64,000 nucleotides of DNA from Pseudomonas triticifolii (GCF_014358015.1 NZ_JACONV010000006.1:1-64000), one strand, 5' to 3'. Positions 17,603 through 28,156 are shown, counted from the first letter of the stretch. Notes: generated by a model not told the origin, from the letters alone. A program made the numbers and translations.

Positions 17603-18448
17603 ATGAATCTGCCTGCCAACACCGCCCTGTTCACTCCCAGCTGGCACGCCGAGCTGGAGCTGGGTTATGGGCGTTTTGACGACAGCACGCGGCCTGTTCA
17701 GCGCCGTCACAAAGGCCCGCTGCGGGTGCAGAAACACCTGTACGCGGAAGGACCGCAGGTGTGTCAGCACATCATCGTTCACCCGCCGGGCGGTATCGCA
17801 GGCGGCGACCGGCTGGATATTTCAGCGAAGGTCGGCACCGATGCCTGGGCGCAACTGACCAGCCCCGGCGCAGCGAAATGGTATCGCGCGGCAAGCCCTG
17901 CCTTTCAGCAACTGGAACTGCAGGTCGAGCCCGGCGCGACGCTGGAATGGTTGCCTCAGGAAACCATCGTGTTCAGCAACGCTCAGGCCGAACTGACCAC
18001 CCGCATCGAACTGAAAGGCGACGCGAAGCTGTGTTACTGGGATGTCGTGGCGCTGGGCCGTCCGGCCAGTGGCGAGCGTTTTGAGCACGGGCACTTTCAG
18101 TCCGCGCTGGATATCCGCCGCGACGGCACATTGATCTGGCATGAACGTCAACGCATTATCGGTGGCGACGGGCTGCTGGCTTCGCCCGTCGGGCTGGATG
18201 GCCATACGGTATTTGCTACCTTGCTGATCACCGGCGAAGTAGACAGCGAACTGCTTGAAGCCTGCCGCAGCCTGTCGATGCCCAATCCGGTGCGCGGCGA
18301 TCTGACCCAACTGCCAGGGCTGGTCGTGGCGCGCTGTCTGGCCGATGAAGCCTTGCACGCGAGGGCCTGGCTGATCGAACTGTGGAAAAAACTGCGCCCG
18401 GCCATGCTGGGACGCGAGGCGGTGACGCCGAGAATCTGGAATACATGA
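17603..18448 (+). CDS. ureD: Urease accessory protein UreD (UreH)
   Basis: 281 aa. UreD is the scaffold that binds apo-urease (UreABC) and recruits UreF and UreG during nickel insertion. Family motifs are [14 protein letters not shown] (near residue 37), [12 protein letters not shown] (near 58) and [10 protein letters not shown] (near 91). Length is normal. It lies between urtE and ureA. Confidence 0.95.
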   Translation: MNLPANTALFTPSWHAELELGYGRFDDSTRPVQRRHKGPLRVQKHLYAEGPQVCQHIIVHPPGGIAGGDRLDISAKVGTDAWAQLTSPGAAKWYRAASPAFQQLELQVEPGATLEWLPQETIVFSNAQAELTTRIELKGDAKLCYWDVVALGRPASGERFEHGHFQSALDIRRDGTLIWHERQRIIGGDGLLASPVGLDGHTVFATLLITGEVDSELLEACRSLSMPNPVRGDLTQLPGLVVARCLADEALHARAWLIELWKKLRPAMLGREAVTPRIWNT

Positions 18449-18475
18449 AGTCGGGCAACTATAGACAGGCTGGAC

Positions 18476-18556
18476 GTGGGAGCGGACTTGTCCGCGAATG
18501 CTGCACTTCAGCCGCTGCATCTTCACCGGACCTGCCGGTTTTTCCGCGGACAACCG
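18476..18556. repeat. REP element (GCGGACTTGTCCGCG class)
   Basis: GTGGGAGCGGACTTGTCCGCGAA at 18476-18498 is the classical P. syringae-type REP; a degenerate inverse copy (TTTTTCCGCGGACAA) follows at about 18540. It sits between ureD and ureA, within the urease gene run. Confidence 0.7.
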
Positions 18557-18631
18557 GAACGCCGTCCGGTCCGCACACAAAGCACTAACGATGACTGCAC
18601 AGCACCCCGAACACTACAACACGGAACGCCC

Positions 18632-18934
18632 ATGGACCTGACGCCACGCGAAAAAGACAAGCTGCTGATTTTCACCGCAGGACTGGTTGCCGAACGGCGC
18701 CTGGCGCGCGGGGTGAAGCTCAATTACCCGGAAGCCATGGCCTACATCTCCGCTGCGCTGCTGGAAGGCGCGCGCGATGGCCAGACGGTCGCCGACCTGA
18801 TGCATTACGGCACGACGCTGCTGACCCGCGAGCAAGTGATGGAAGGCATCCCGGAAATGATTCCGGAGATTCAGGTAGAAGCGACTTTTCCAGACGGGAC
18901 CAAACTGGTCACCGTGCACCAACCGATAGCCTGA
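18632..18934 (+). CDS. ureA: Urease subunit gamma
   Basis: 100 aa, the standard UreA length. Starts [14 protein letters not shown] and contains [14 protein letters not shown] and the family motif [20 protein letters not shown]. Small structural subunit of the nickel urease trimer-of-trimers, with UreB and UreC. Separated from ureB by two acetyltransferase genes, an arrangement found in other pseudomonads. Confidence 0.97.
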   Translation: MDLTPREKDKLLIFTAGLVAERRLARGVKLNYPEAMAYISAALLEGARDGQTVADLMHYGTTLLTREQVMEGIPEMIPEIQVEATFPDGTKLVTVHQPIA

Positions 18935-18943
18935 GGAACCGAC

Positions 18944-19486
18944 ATGCCAGACGCAATTCGCGATGCGCTGCCGGACGATCTGCCCGGCATCCTCGCCATC
19001 TACAACGATGCGGTGCTCAACACCACCGCCATCTGGAACGAGCAGCCGGTGGATCTGGCCAACCGTCAGGCATGGTACGCATCGCGCCAGACGCAGGCCT
19101 ATCCGATTCTGGTTGCAGTGGATGCGGCGGGTGACGTCGTGGGTTATTCGTCGTTCGGCGACTGGCGTCCGTTCGAGGGCTTTCGTCATACGGTCGAGCA
19201 CTCGGTCTATGTGCGCGCCGATCAGCGCGGCAAAGGTCTGGGGCCGAAACTGATGTCAGCCCTGATCGAACGCGCCCGCACGTGCGATAAACACATGATG
19301 GTCGCTGCCATCGAAAGCGGTAACGCTGCCTCCATTTCACTGCATGAGCGACTCGGCTTCACGACCACCGGCCAGATGCCACAGGTCGGCACCAAGTTCG
19401 GTCGCTGGCTGGACCTGACCTTCATGCAACTGGACCTGTCGCCCGGCGCTGAGGCGCCTGCTTCGCAAGCCCCCACATCCGCCTAG
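18944..19486 (+). CDS. GNAT N-acetyltransferase, PAT/Bar-like
   Basis: 180 aa. The acetyl-CoA-binding motif A is DQRGKGLGPKLM (about residues 97-108). The opening IRDALPDDLPGILAIYNDAVLNTTAIWNEQP and the mid-region ESGNAASISLHERLGF are typical of phosphinothricin / methionine-sulfoximine N-acetyltransferases. Known relatives acetylate methionine sulfoximine, methionine sulfone or phosphinothricin, all glutamine-synthetase inhibitors. Nine bases after ureA and 13 before the next gene, so part of the urease operon. Substrate here is inferred from family only. Confidence 0.85.
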   Translation: MPDAIRDALPDDLPGILAIYNDAVLNTTAIWNEQPVDLANRQAWYASRQTQAYPILVAVDAAGDVVGYSSFGDWRPFEGFRHTVEHSVYVRADQRGKGLGPKLMSALIERARTCDKHMMVAAIESGNAASISLHERLGFTTTGQMPQVGTKFGRWLDLTFMQLDLSPGAEAPASQAPTSA

Positions 19487-19499
19487 ACGAGAGCCTTGA

Positions 19500-20338
<839 letters not shown>

Positions 20339-20437
20339 TATCAGACCGGACGCAAACCCCGGGTCGTTCCTGTGCTCCGTGCAGGAATGCAGCCGTGACG
20401 CTTTGCGCAGGGCTCTTAAAGAACACAAGGAATCACC

Positions 20438-22138
20438 ATGAAGATTTCCAGACAAGCCTACGCCGACATGTTCGGCCCCACGGTCGGCGACAAGGTTCGC
20501 CTGGCCGACACCGAGCTGTGGATCGAAGTCGAGAAGGACTTCACCACCTACGGTGAGGAAGTGAAATTCGGCGGCGGCAAGGTCATCCGTGACGGCATGG
20601 GCCAGGGCCAGTTGCTGGCTGCCGAGGTGGTCGACACGCTGATCACCAACGCGCTGATCATCGATCACTGGGGCATCGTCAAGGCCGACGTCGGCCTCAA
20701 GAACGGGCGTATCGCCGCCATCGGCAAGGCGGGTAACCCGGACATCCAGCCCGACGTGACCATCGCGGTAGGTGCCGCCACGGAAGTCATCGCCGGCGAG
20801 GGCATGATTCTCACCGCAGGCGGCGTCGATACGCACATCCACTTCATCTGCCCGCAGCAGATCGAAGAAGCGCTGATGAGCGGCGTGACCACAATGATCG
20901 GCGGCGGCACAGGACCGGCCACGGGCACCAATGCCACGACCGTCACACCTGGCCCGTGGCACATGGCACGCATGCTCCAGGCAGCGGATAGTTTCCCGAT
21001 GAACATCGGCCTGACCGGCAAGGGCAACGTCAGCCTGCCTGGCCCGCTGATCGAGCAGGTAAAAGCAGGTGCCATCGGCCTCAAGCTGCACGAAGACTGG
21101 GGCACTACGCCTGCTGCCATCGATAACTGCCTGAGCGTGGCTGATGAATACGACGTGCAGGTGGCGATTCACACGGACACCCTGAACGAGTCAGGCTTCG
21201 TGGAAACCACATTGGGGGCGTTCAAGGGACGTACGATCCACACCTACCACACCGAGGGTGCCGGTGGCGGTCACGCGCCGGACATCATCAAGGCCTGCGG
21301 CTCGCCGAACGTGCTGCCCAGTTCGACCAACCCGACCCGGCCCTTCACGCGCAACACCATCGACGAACACCTGGACATGCTGATGGTCTGCCATCACCTG
21401 GACCCGAGCATCGCCGAAGACGTCGCGTTCGCGGAAAGCCGTATCCGCCGCGAGACCATTGCTGCCGAGGACATCCTTCACGATCTGGGGGCGTTTTCGA
21501 TGCTCAGTTCCGACAGCCAGGCCATGGGCCGGGTCGGCGAAGTGATCATGCGCACCTGGCAGACTGCCGACAAGATGAAGAAACAGCGTGGCCCGCTGCC
21601 TCAGGACGGCCCCGGCAATGACAACTTCCGCGCCAAGCGCTACATCGCCAAATACACCATCAACCCTGCGATCACTCACGGCATCAGCCATGAAGTCGGC
21701 TCGATCGAAGTCGGCAAATGGGCGGACCTGGTGCTCTGGCGCCCGGCGTTCTTTGGCGTCAAGCCGACGCTGATCCTGAAGGGTGGCGCTATCGCCGCCA
21801 GCCTGATGGGCGACGCCAATGCCTCGATCCCGACGCCGCAGCCGGTCCACTATCGCCCGATGTTCGCCAGCTACGGCAGCTCGCTGCACGCCACCAGCAT
21901 GACCTTCATCAGCCAGGCCGCGTTCGACGCAGGCGTGCCGCAATCACTGGGTTTGAAAAAGCAGATCGGCGTGGTCAAAGGCTGCCGCACCGTGCAGAAA
22001 AAAGACCTGATCCACAACGACTACCTGCCCGACATCGAAGTCGACCCGCAGACCTATCAGGTCAAGGCCGACGGCGTATTGCTATGGTGTGAACCGGCGG
22101 ACGTGCTGCCGATGGCGCAGCGGTATTTTCTGTTCTAG
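20438..22138 (+). CDS. ureC: Urease subunit alpha (catalytic, Ni-dependent)
   Basis: 566 aa, normal length. Hydrolyses urea to ammonia and carbamate with a dinuclear nickel centre. Visible active-site elements: metal ligands in DTHIHF (His near residues 133 and 135), the carbamylated Lys in GLKLHEDWG (near 216), the ligand His in [11 protein letters not shown] (near 245) and in [12 protein letters not shown] (near 271), and the mobile-flap Cys-His in MLMVCHHLD (near 318-320). All catalytic residues are present. Followed by a strong hairpin terminator. Confidence 0.98.
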   Translation: MKISRQAYADMFGPTVGDKVRLADTELWIEVEKDFTTYGEEVKFGGGKVIRDGMGQGQLLAAEVVDTLITNALIIDHWGIVKADVGLKNGRIAAIGKAGNPDIQPDVTIAVGAATEVIAGEGMILTAGGVDTHIHFICPQQIEEALMSGVTTMIGGGTGPATGTNATTVTPGPWHMARMLQAADSFPMNIGLTGKGNVSLPGPLIEQVKAGAIGLKLHEDWGTTPAAIDNCLSVADEYDVQVAIHTDTLNESGFVETTLGAFKGRTIHTYHTEGAGGGHAPDIIKACGSPNVLPSSTNPTRPFTRNTIDEHLDMLMVCHHLDPSIAEDVAFAESRIRRETIAAEDILHDLGAFSMLSSDSQAMGRVGEVIMRTWQTADKMKKQRGPLPQDGPGNDNFRAKRYIAKYTINPAITHGISHEVGSIEVGKWADLVLWRPAFFGVKPTLILKGGAIAASLMGDANASIPTPQPVHYRPMFASYGSSLHATSMTFISQAAFDAGVPQSLGLKKQIGVVKGCRTVQKKDLIHNDYLPDIEVDPQTYQVKADGVLLWCEPADVLPMAQRYFLF

Positions 22139-22142
22139 AACC

Positions 22143-22174
22143 CTGAGGGGCCTTCCACAGGGAAGGCCCCTCAG
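22143..22174. terminator. Terminator after ureC
   Basis: CTGAGGGGCCTTCC, loop ACAG, GGAAGGCCCCTCAG: a perfect 14-bp stem starting 5 nt after the ureC stop codon. No long T-run follows on the plus strand, so it may act as a bidirectional or mRNA-stabilising hairpin between convergent genes. Confidence 0.75.
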
Positions 22175-22197
22175 GCCTGGCATGCTCATCAAGCGCT

Positions 22198-22506
22198 TTA
22201 CTCTTGAGCCAGCCATTCGTTCAGCCGGGTCTTGAACCAGAACTTCAGATGAAAGTCAGTCACTGTTTCCAGCCTCTCACCCTGCTTGAAGAAAATGACG
22301 GTCGGTACAGATTCAACGTTGTAGGCCTTGACTGTCTTTTCACAACTCTCCATCGGCAAACGTAATATCACGACCTTACTGTCATACTCCAACGCAAGGT
22401 CATCCATGATTTTTCCCGTCCGGGTACTGTAATCATCTTCGCCGAACGTGTTTTTTCCGGGCCGGCTGAACTCTGCCAATAAAAGCGGCGTATCTCTGGC
22501 CGCAAT
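22198..22506 (-). pseudogene. Thioredoxin-like fold, in-frame continuation of the upstream gene after a TAG
   Basis: An open stretch in exactly the same frame as the gene at 22507-23133 and separated from it only by one TAG (22507-22509). It reads IAARDTPLLLAEFSRPG, then a thioredoxin-like core ending AYNVESVPTVIFFKQGE (cis-Pro motif VPT) and LNEWLAQE, about 102 codons. The first beta-strand (TPLLLAEFS) lies before any usable start: the first candidate is a TTG at 22479 with no ribosome site. It therefore looks like the second domain of one protein cut by a nonsense codon, or expressed by readthrough. No CxxC redox motif is present. Confidence 0.6.
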
Positions 22507-23133
22507 CTAAGCCTTCATTTTTCCAATAAACGTCTCGTCTGCCTGAAGCACCTCAAGCATTTGCAGCACGTCGTTGATGGCATCCAGCATGCCTATATCC
22601 TGTGGCGTCGCCTTTTTTTTCAGCACCCTGCGCAAGGTCAGTAGAACGCCCAGTTTTCCAAAGGCGACTTCGTCCAGGCTTGTCGTTTTCTTCTCAACGA
22701 TGCTGTTTGCGGCAAGATTGATACGCTCTTCAACCCAGTCGAGCGACTTTTGCAGGGAGGCCATCAACAGGTTGTCGATCACCTGAACCATCCGTTCCCT
22801 GGTCTGCTCCCCAACGAGTTCGCCCGCTTGCTTGCCGTTGAGCACCATAATCATGGTCGGGCCATGGTTGATGCCATAAGTGCCTGATGCGTCTGGATTT
22901 AAAGTGTCTTTCAAGTCCGAATCCAGCTCGATCTCTATTCGGCAGAACACGACCTTTGCGGCGTAATGCGTGCCCAACTCGTCAATGATCGCGTCCATTT
23001 TGGCGCTGGCATTGGGTTCGCCTTGTCGATTGAGCTTTTCTTTCGTGGAGAACTCGACCACCACCAGCTTCTTATTGCTGGCCTTGATGACCGCCTCATC
23101 GAAGCTCGAATCAGTAACCGTTTCTACGCTCAT
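22507..23133 (-). CDS. Thioredoxin-like domain protein, probably truncated by an in-frame stop
   Basis: 208 aa. Residues 1-125 resemble a thioredoxin fold (KLVVVEFSTKEKLNR, then AKVVFCRIEIE, then YGINHGPTMIMVLNGKQAGE, with Gly-Pro-Thr at the cis-Pro position) but without a catalytic CxxC. Residues about 130-205 form a helical segment. The frame continues after the TAG into another thioredoxin-like domain (22198-22506), so the ancestral product was probably about 311 aa. Divergent from the sensor kinase at 23293, with a palindrome between them. Function unknown. Confidence 0.7.
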   Translation of the reverse strand: MSVETVTDSSFDEAVIKASNKKLVVVEFSTKEKLNRQGEPNASAKMDAIIDELGTHYAAKVVFCRIEIELDSDLKDTLNPDASGTYGINHGPTMIMVLNGKQAGELVGEQTRERMVQVIDNLLMASLQKSLDWVEERINLAANSIVEKKTTSLDEVAFGKLGVLLTLRRVLKKKATPQDIGMLDAINDVLQMLEVLQADETFIGKMKA

Positions 23134-23195
23134 GCTGCGGACCTCCGCTCAAGTAATCCGTCGATCCACGATAGGGCGTCACAAAAACAGCGTCT

Positions 23196-23213
23196 ACTGA
23201 CAGAAATGTCAGT
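23196..23213. promoter_or_regulatory. 18-bp palindrome in the divergent promoter region
   Basis: ACTGACAGAAATGTCAGT is a perfect inverted repeat (7-bp arms, 4-nt centre) between the thioredoxin-like gene and the sensor kinase. Position and symmetry suggest a transcription-factor operator; the regulator is unknown. Confidence 0.45.
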
Positions 23214-23292
23214 CAACCGTCTGTTTGTAGCGCCGTGTAAAGGCGGTAAGATGCGCCATCTCCGTCAAGCTCCCCCAGCAAGGTAACCGGCC

Positions 23293-24423
23293 ATGCGCCT
23301 CTCCGAATTCATCGTTCTCCACGTGGATCGCATCGTCGATGAATGGGAAGACTTCGCCAGAACTCTGAAACCTGCTGCCGACACCATGAACAGCCTCGAA
23401 CTGCGCGACCACGCCAAATCGATTCTGCTGGCGTCTGCGCGTGACATGGACACTGCGCAGAGCAAGAGCGAGGAAATCGCCAAAGCCCGTGGTGAGGAGC
23501 TGAACAAGACGCCGAGCCTGGATGAAGCGGCCGCCAGCCACGGCGAACTGCGTCATGAAGTGGGGTTTGATCTGGTGCAGATGACCTCCGAGTTCAGGCA
23601 CCTGCGTGCCAGCGTCATTCGCCTGTGGGTCGACAGCCTGACCACGCCGCAACTGGCCGATTTTCGCGACGTGATTCGCTTCAACGAAGCCATCGACGAA
23701 GCCCTCGCCGAATCCACTGCGGCCTATGCCGAGCGTGTGGCGCGTTCGCGGGACATCTTTCTGGCGATTCTGGGCCATGACCTGCGTGCACCGCTCCAGG
23801 CGGTCAGCATGTCCACCGAGTTGCTGGCCCGCAAGCTGGTGATGGACGACAAGACCCAGGGCTATATTTCGCGCATCAAGACCAGTACCCGGCACATGGG
23901 CACGATGGTCGGTGACCTGCTGGAATTCGTGCGCAGCCGCCTGGGCGCCAGCCTGCCGGTCGAGCGCAAGTACATGGACCTGGCAGTTGCCTGCCGGGAA
24001 GCGCTTGAAGAGGCCAGCGCCGGCCAGCCGGGATCAGCGCCTGTATTGACCATCGAAGGCGACACACAGGGGCACTGGGACAGCGGGCGGATCGGCCAGA
24101 TGTTGCAGAACCTGATCGGCAATGCCTTGCAGCATGGTGCGGCCAGTCACGAGATCAGCGTACGGATCAAAGGCGGACCGGACACGATCGAACTGGTGGT
24201 CCACAACGAAGGCAAGCCGATTGCCGAAGACGCCATCGGCACGATCTTCGACCCGCTGGTGCGCAGCTCGGAAGAAAACAGCGAAAGCCGCACGACCTCG
24301 ACCAGCCTGGGCTTGGGGTTGTTCATCGTCAAGGAAGTGGTCAACGCCCACAGCGGCAGCATCACCGTCACCTCGACCATCGGCGACGGCACCACCTTTA
24401 CTGTGGTACTGCCCAAGAGCTGA
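23293..24423 (+). CDS. Sensor histidine kinase with RsbRD-like N-terminal domain
   Basis: 376 aa, soluble (no membrane segments). The N-terminal ~150 residues (MRLSEFIVLHVDRIVDEWEDFA...) resemble the all-helical RsbRD / globin-sensor-like N-terminal domain used as an input module. HisKA phospho-acceptor is in LGHDLRAPLQAVS (His near residue 162), N box NLIGNALQHG (near 274), G boxes LGLGLFIVKEVV (near 340). All kinase motifs are present. No response regulator gene is adjacent, so it is an orphan kinase in this window. Confidence 0.85.
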   Translation: MRLSEFIVLHVDRIVDEWEDFARTLKPAADTMNSLELRDHAKSILLASARDMDTAQSKSEEIAKARGEELNKTPSLDEAAASHGELRHEVGFDLVQMTSEFRHLRASVIRLWVDSLTTPQLADFRDVIRFNEAIDEALAESTAAYAERVARSRDIFLAILGHDLRAPLQAVSMSTELLARKLVMDDKTQGYISRIKTSTRHMGTMVGDLLEFVRSRLGASLPVERKYMDLAVACREALEEASAGQPGSAPVLTIEGDTQGHWDSGRIGQMLQNLIGNALQHGAASHEISVRIKGGPDTIELVVHNEGKPIAEDAIGTIFDPLVRSSEENSESRTTSTSLGLGLFIVKEVVNAHSGSITVTSTIGDGTTFTVVLPKS

Positions 24424-24588
24424 TGGCTGCGATGGCAGTGCCTGCACAGTAAGACCGGGCATACGCCATCTTGTCGGAGATACCGCCGTATTTTCGGGGC
24501 TACTCTGTCTGGCAGCAAACACGGAATTGTGGTTTTGCTGTGAGACAGTGCTGCGTCAGACTGAGCAGCATCGCCCACTCACACGCGA

Positions 24589-25530
24589 TCAGTTTCCCCA
24601 CTGCGCCCGCGGGTCGAACGCCGAGCTGTCGGCCAGTTTCTGCCATAGCGCACGGCTTGCTTCATCAATCTGCTTGGGCATGACGATCTTGAGCTGGGCG
24701 TACAGGTCGCCGCGCTCGCCGCTCTTGCTCATCAGACCGTTACCCTTGATACGCAGACGCTGGCCGTTCTGGCTGTCGGGGCGGATGGTCAGGTTGATAC
24801 GGCCGGTCAGGGTCGGCACCGCGACCTTGGTGCCCAGTGCAGCTTCCCACGGTGCCAGTGGAACGGTGATGACCAGATCATGCTCTTCGACCTCGAACAT
24901 CGGGTGCGGTGCCAGACGAATGATCAGGTAGAGATCACCATTGGCCCCACCGGCAATTCCGGGTGCGCCCTGCCCTTTGAGACGAATGCGTTCGCCATCG
25001 ACCACGCCTGCCGGAATCTTCACGTTCAGGGTTTTGGTGATGTCGCTCATGCGTTGCCCGTTGGGGCTATGTTGCGGCACCTTGAAGCTGACCTGTTTGG
25101 ACTCGGCCGACAGCGTCTCTTCCAGGAAGACGGCCAGCTCCATTTCCACATCCTGCCCCTTGCGACCCGGATTGCGGCTGCGACCACCCTGCTGGGCGCG
25201 CCCGCCGAAAATGGAGCTGAAGAACTCGGAAAAATCCGCTGTTTCTTCACCAAACCCGCCCGCACCGGCACGGCTCTGCCAGCCCGGTGGCGCTTGAAAA
25301 GGACGTCCCTGACGCCCGTACTTGCGCAGCTCGTCATATTCGGCACGCTTGTCGGCGCTGCTGAGGACTTCATACGCCTCGGACGCTTCCTTGAATTTGT
25401 CCTCGGCCCCCGCCTCTTTACTGACGTCGGGGTGATACTTGCGCGCCAGCTTGCGATAGGCGGTCTTGATCGCCTTGTCGTCAGCAGTCGGCTCGACGTC
25501 CAGTATCTTGTAGTAGTCTTTGAAATCCAT
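24589..25530 (-). CDS. cbpA: DnaJ-type co-chaperone, CbpA-like
   Basis: 313 aa. J domain at residues 1-70 with the essential HPD in [10 protein letters not shown], a Gly/Phe-rich linker (about 75-125, including [22 protein letters not shown]), then the DnaJ C-terminal beta-domains without a zinc finger. This is the CbpA class that stimulates Hsp70. The usual modulator gene cbpM is not downstream. It is divergent from the Hsp70-like yegD gene 325 nt away. Confidence 0.88.
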   Translation of the reverse strand: MDFKDYYKILDVEPTADDKAIKTAYRKLARKYHPDVSKEAGAEDKFKEASEAYEVLSSADKRAEYDELRKYGRQGRPFQAPPGWQSRAGAGGFGEETADFSEFFSSIFGGRAQQGGRSRNPGRKGQDVEMELAVFLEETLSAESKQVSFKVPQHSPNGQRMSDITKTLNVKIPAGVVDGERIRLKGQGAPGIAGGANGDLYLIIRLAPHPMFEVEEHDLVITVPLAPWEAALGTKVAVPTLTGRINLTIRPDSQNGQRLRIKGNGLMSKSGERGDLYAQLKIVMPKQIDEASRALWQKLADSSAFDPRAQWGN

Positions 25531-25855
25531 CTAACAATCACCCATCCCAATTATCCAGCGCAGCCAGATGCGCTGGTATAACACGCCCAGCCTCCTCGTG
25601 TTCGAGGCACCTGAAAGACTTCACGTCGAAAAATACACCGATAGCCAGCCACATTGGCATGCGGCTCAGGTCCTGGACCACCTGCGCTACCGGCAATCCC
25701 TTCAAGATTGGGGGTGATGGCCCTGAGTTCAAGCCCTGAGCGCAAATACCGATAACCCACAATAGATAACCCGCAATAAGCGACGCATCGCCCTACGCAA
25801 TTGCCCCGCGCTGACATAAACTGCGCGGCCGTTTTTTGACTGGAACGTAAAAGAC
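25531..25855. other. Divergent intergenic region, possible gene remnant
   Basis: Lies between the CbpA-like and Hsp70-like genes and should hold both promoters. A minus-strand frame at 25538-25762 (74 codons) ends eight bases before the cbpA start and contains a protein-like segment (MPMWLAIGVFFDVKSF...EEAGRVIPAHLAALDNW). I do not recognise it and see no clear ribosome site, so it is noted as a possible remnant only. Confidence 0.25.
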
Positions 25856-27121
25856 ATGAATAACCAATCCCCGGCCCGTGCCTGCGGCATCGATTTCGGC
25901 ACGTCCAATTCCACTGTCGGCTGGCAACGGCCAGGGGTGGAATCGTTGATCGCGCTGGAGGACGACAAGATCACCCTGCCCTCAGTGGTGTTCTTCAACA
26001 TGGAAGAGCGTCGCCCGGTCTACGGCCGCCTGGCGCTTCACGAATATCTGGAAGGCTACGAAGGCCGCCTGATGCGCTCGCTCAAGAGCCTTTTGGGTTC
26101 CAAGCTCATCAAGCACGACACCAGCGTGCTGGGCACGGCTATGCCGTTCAAGGACCTGCTGGCGTTGTTCATCGGCGAATTGAAGAAACGTGCCGAAACG
26201 ACGGCCGGGCGCGAGTTCGAACAGGTGGTGCTGGGTCGTCCGGTGCATTTTGTCGATGACGATGCACTGGCCGATCAGGAAGCCGAAGACACACTGGCCG
26301 AGGTCGCGCGCAAGATCGGCTTCAAGGACGTGTCGTTCCAGTTCGAACCCATTGCGGCGGCGTTCGACTACGAATCCACCATCACCCGCGAGGAGCTGGT
26401 GCTGATTGTCGACATCGGCGGTGGTACCTCCGACTTCTCGCTGGTGCGCCTGTCGCCGGAACGGCGTGATCATGAGGATCGTCAGGATGACATCCTCGCC
26501 ACCGGCGGCGTGCACATTGGCGGTACTGACTTCGACAAGCAGTTGAGCCTGCAAGGTGTGATGCCGTTGTTCGGTTATGGCAGCCGCATGAAAAGCGGCG
26601 CCTATATGCCCACCAGCCACCACATCAACCTGGCGACCTGGCACACCATCAACGCCGTCTACGCGCAGAAATCCCAGCTGGCGTTGGGCAGCATGCGTTA
26701 CGACATCGAAGACACCGGCGGCATCGACCGGCTGTTCAAGCTGATCGAACAACGTGCCGGGCACTGGCTGGCGATGGAAGTGGAAGAGACCAAGATCCAG
26801 CTGACCCAGGCCGATAGCCGTCACTTGCTGATGGACCGGATCGAACCGGGCCTGAGCGTGGACCTTGGCCGCGCGATGTTCGAAGCGGCAATCGACGCGC
26901 AGCTCGAGCGGGTACGCAACAGCGTGACCCAATTGCTGAACCAGGCAGGGGTGAGCGTCGAGCAGGTCAATACGGTGTTCTTCACCGGCGGCTCAAGTGG
27001 CATTCCGGCGCTGCGCAACAGCGTGTCGGCGATGCTGCCGAATGCGCGTCATGTGGAAGGCAACATCTTCGGCAGCATCGGCAGTGGCCTGGCGATTGAA
27101 GCGAAGAAGCGTTACGGCTGA
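25856..27121 (+). CDS. yegD: Hsp70-family protein YegD-like
   Basis: 421 aa, an actin-fold Hsp70 ATPase with no substrate-binding domain or C-terminal lid. ATP-binding motifs are GIDFGTSNSTVG (residues 11-22), IVDIGGGTSDFSLV (near 183) and FFTGGSSGIPALR (near 375). The N-terminal Asp, phosphate loops and adenosine-site Gly-Gly are present. YegD-like proteins are uncharacterised relatives of DnaK; proximity to a CbpA-like J protein suggests they could work together (inference). Confidence 0.88.
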   Translation: MNNQSPARACGIDFGTSNSTVGWQRPGVESLIALEDDKITLPSVVFFNMEERRPVYGRLALHEYLEGYEGRLMRSLKSLLGSKLIKHDTSVLGTAMPFKDLLALFIGELKKRAETTAGREFEQVVLGRPVHFVDDDALADQEAEDTLAEVARKIGFKDVSFQFEPIAAAFDYESTITREELVLIVDIGGGTSDFSLVRLSPERRDHEDRQDDILATGGVHIGGTDFDKQLSLQGVMPLFGYGSRMKSGAYMPTSHHINLATWHTINAVYAQKSQLALGSMRYDIEDTGGIDRLFKLIEQRAGHWLAMEVEETKIQLTQADSRHLLMDRIEPGLSVDLGRAMFEAAIDAQLERVRNSVTQLLNQAGVSVEQVNTVFFTGGSSGIPALRNSVSAMLPNARHVEGNIFGSIGSGLAIEAKKRYG

Positions 27122-27145
27122 AGCTGAACGCCGATCGTCACCACG

Positions 27146-28156
27146 CTAAACCAGCCCTTCCTTCTGCAACTCACTCTTCAGGTACGCGTAGTAAATCGGT
27201 CCTGCCACCACACCTGGCAGGCCGAACGCGGCTTCGAACAGCAGCATGGCCAACAGCAGCTCCCAGGACTTGGCATTGATCTGCCCGCCCACGATTCGCG
27301 CGTTGAGGAAATACTCGACCTTGTGAATCACGATCAGGTAACCCAGCGCCGCCAGGGCCACCCAGATGGAGATCGACATACCGACGATGAAGATCAGCGT
27401 GTTGGACATCAGATTACCCACCACCGGCAAGAGCCCGAGCAGGAAGGTCATGATGATCAGGGTCTTGGTCAGCGGCAGGTGAATGCCACACAACGGCAGG
27501 ACAACGGCCAGAAACACCGAAGTGAACGCCGTGTTGAGCAGGGAAATCTTGATCTGGGCGAAGACGATATTGCGGAACGCGCGGCTGACCAGATAAAGCC
27601 GGTCAAACAAGGCCGAGGCCAGCGGCTTGCGGGTATGCACGTCGGAAATCCGCTGCAGGGCGATGATCGCACCCAGCACCATGCCGATCAGCATGGTGAC
27701 GAACATATGTGCCGCGCCTTTGCCGATCAGTTGCAACTCGCCAACGTGTTTCTGCAGCCATTGAAACAGCGAAACCTGAAACTCCGCCGCGCTGGCGGGC
27801 AGGTAGGAATCAATGAATGGCGGAAGCTGACCACGGGCGCGGTCAACCAGCGTCATGAACTTGTCGAGCGACGCGCCAGGGTTTTCCGCCTCATGCAGGA
27901 CGAAACTGATCACACCGGCGAAGATCAGGGTCAGCAGACTGACGATGAGGGTTCCCAGCAGCGCAACGGCCAGCCACCTGGCGCGCTCGCCAGCGATGAG
28001 TTTTTGCAGCTTGGGGGTCAGCATGTTAACCAGTTCGAAGACCAACAGGCCGGCCAGCAGACTGGGCAGCAGCTTGAAGGGCAATACCATCAACAGACCG
28101 CCAAACACGAGAATCCAGCTGGCTATTAACACCTGACGCGCAGAAAACGTTGGCAT
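27146..28156 (-). CDS. AI-2E family transporter (UPF0118)
   Basis: 336 aa integral membrane protein with about eight hydrophobic helices, beginning with ASWILVFGGLLMVLPFKLLPSLLAGLLVFELV. The conserved helices around residues 135-165 and 195-290, including FLLGLLPVVGNLMSNTLIFIVG, are typical of the PerM/TqsA superfamily. Members include exporters of autoinducer-2 or sodium antiporters; the substrate here cannot be deduced. Convergent with yegD. Confidence 0.85.
   Translation of the reverse strand: MPTFSARQVLIASWILVFGGLLMVLPFKLLPSLLAGLLVFELVNMLTPKLQKLIAGERARWLAVALLGTLIVSLLTLIFAGVISFVLHEAENPGASLDKFMTLVDRARGQLPPFIDSYLPASAAEFQVSLFQWLQKHVGELQLIGKGAAHMFVTMLIGMVLGAIIALQRISDVHTRKPLASALFDRLYLVSRAFRNIVFAQIKISLLNTAFTSVFLAVVLPLCGIHLPLTKTLIIMTFLLGLLPVVGNLMSNTLIFIVGMSISIWVALAALGYLIVIHKVEYFLNARIVGGQINAKSWELLLAMLLFEAAFGLPGVVAGPIYYAYLKSELQKEGLV

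Noticed and set aside
18382..18588. Small plus-strand frame between ureD and ureA
   Set aside because: Runs through a REP element and overlaps the ureD 3' end; no coding signs.
27323..28129. Plus-strand Gln/Asp-rich frame opposite the AI-2E transporter
   Set aside because: Composition is the expected complement of a hydrophobic membrane protein.
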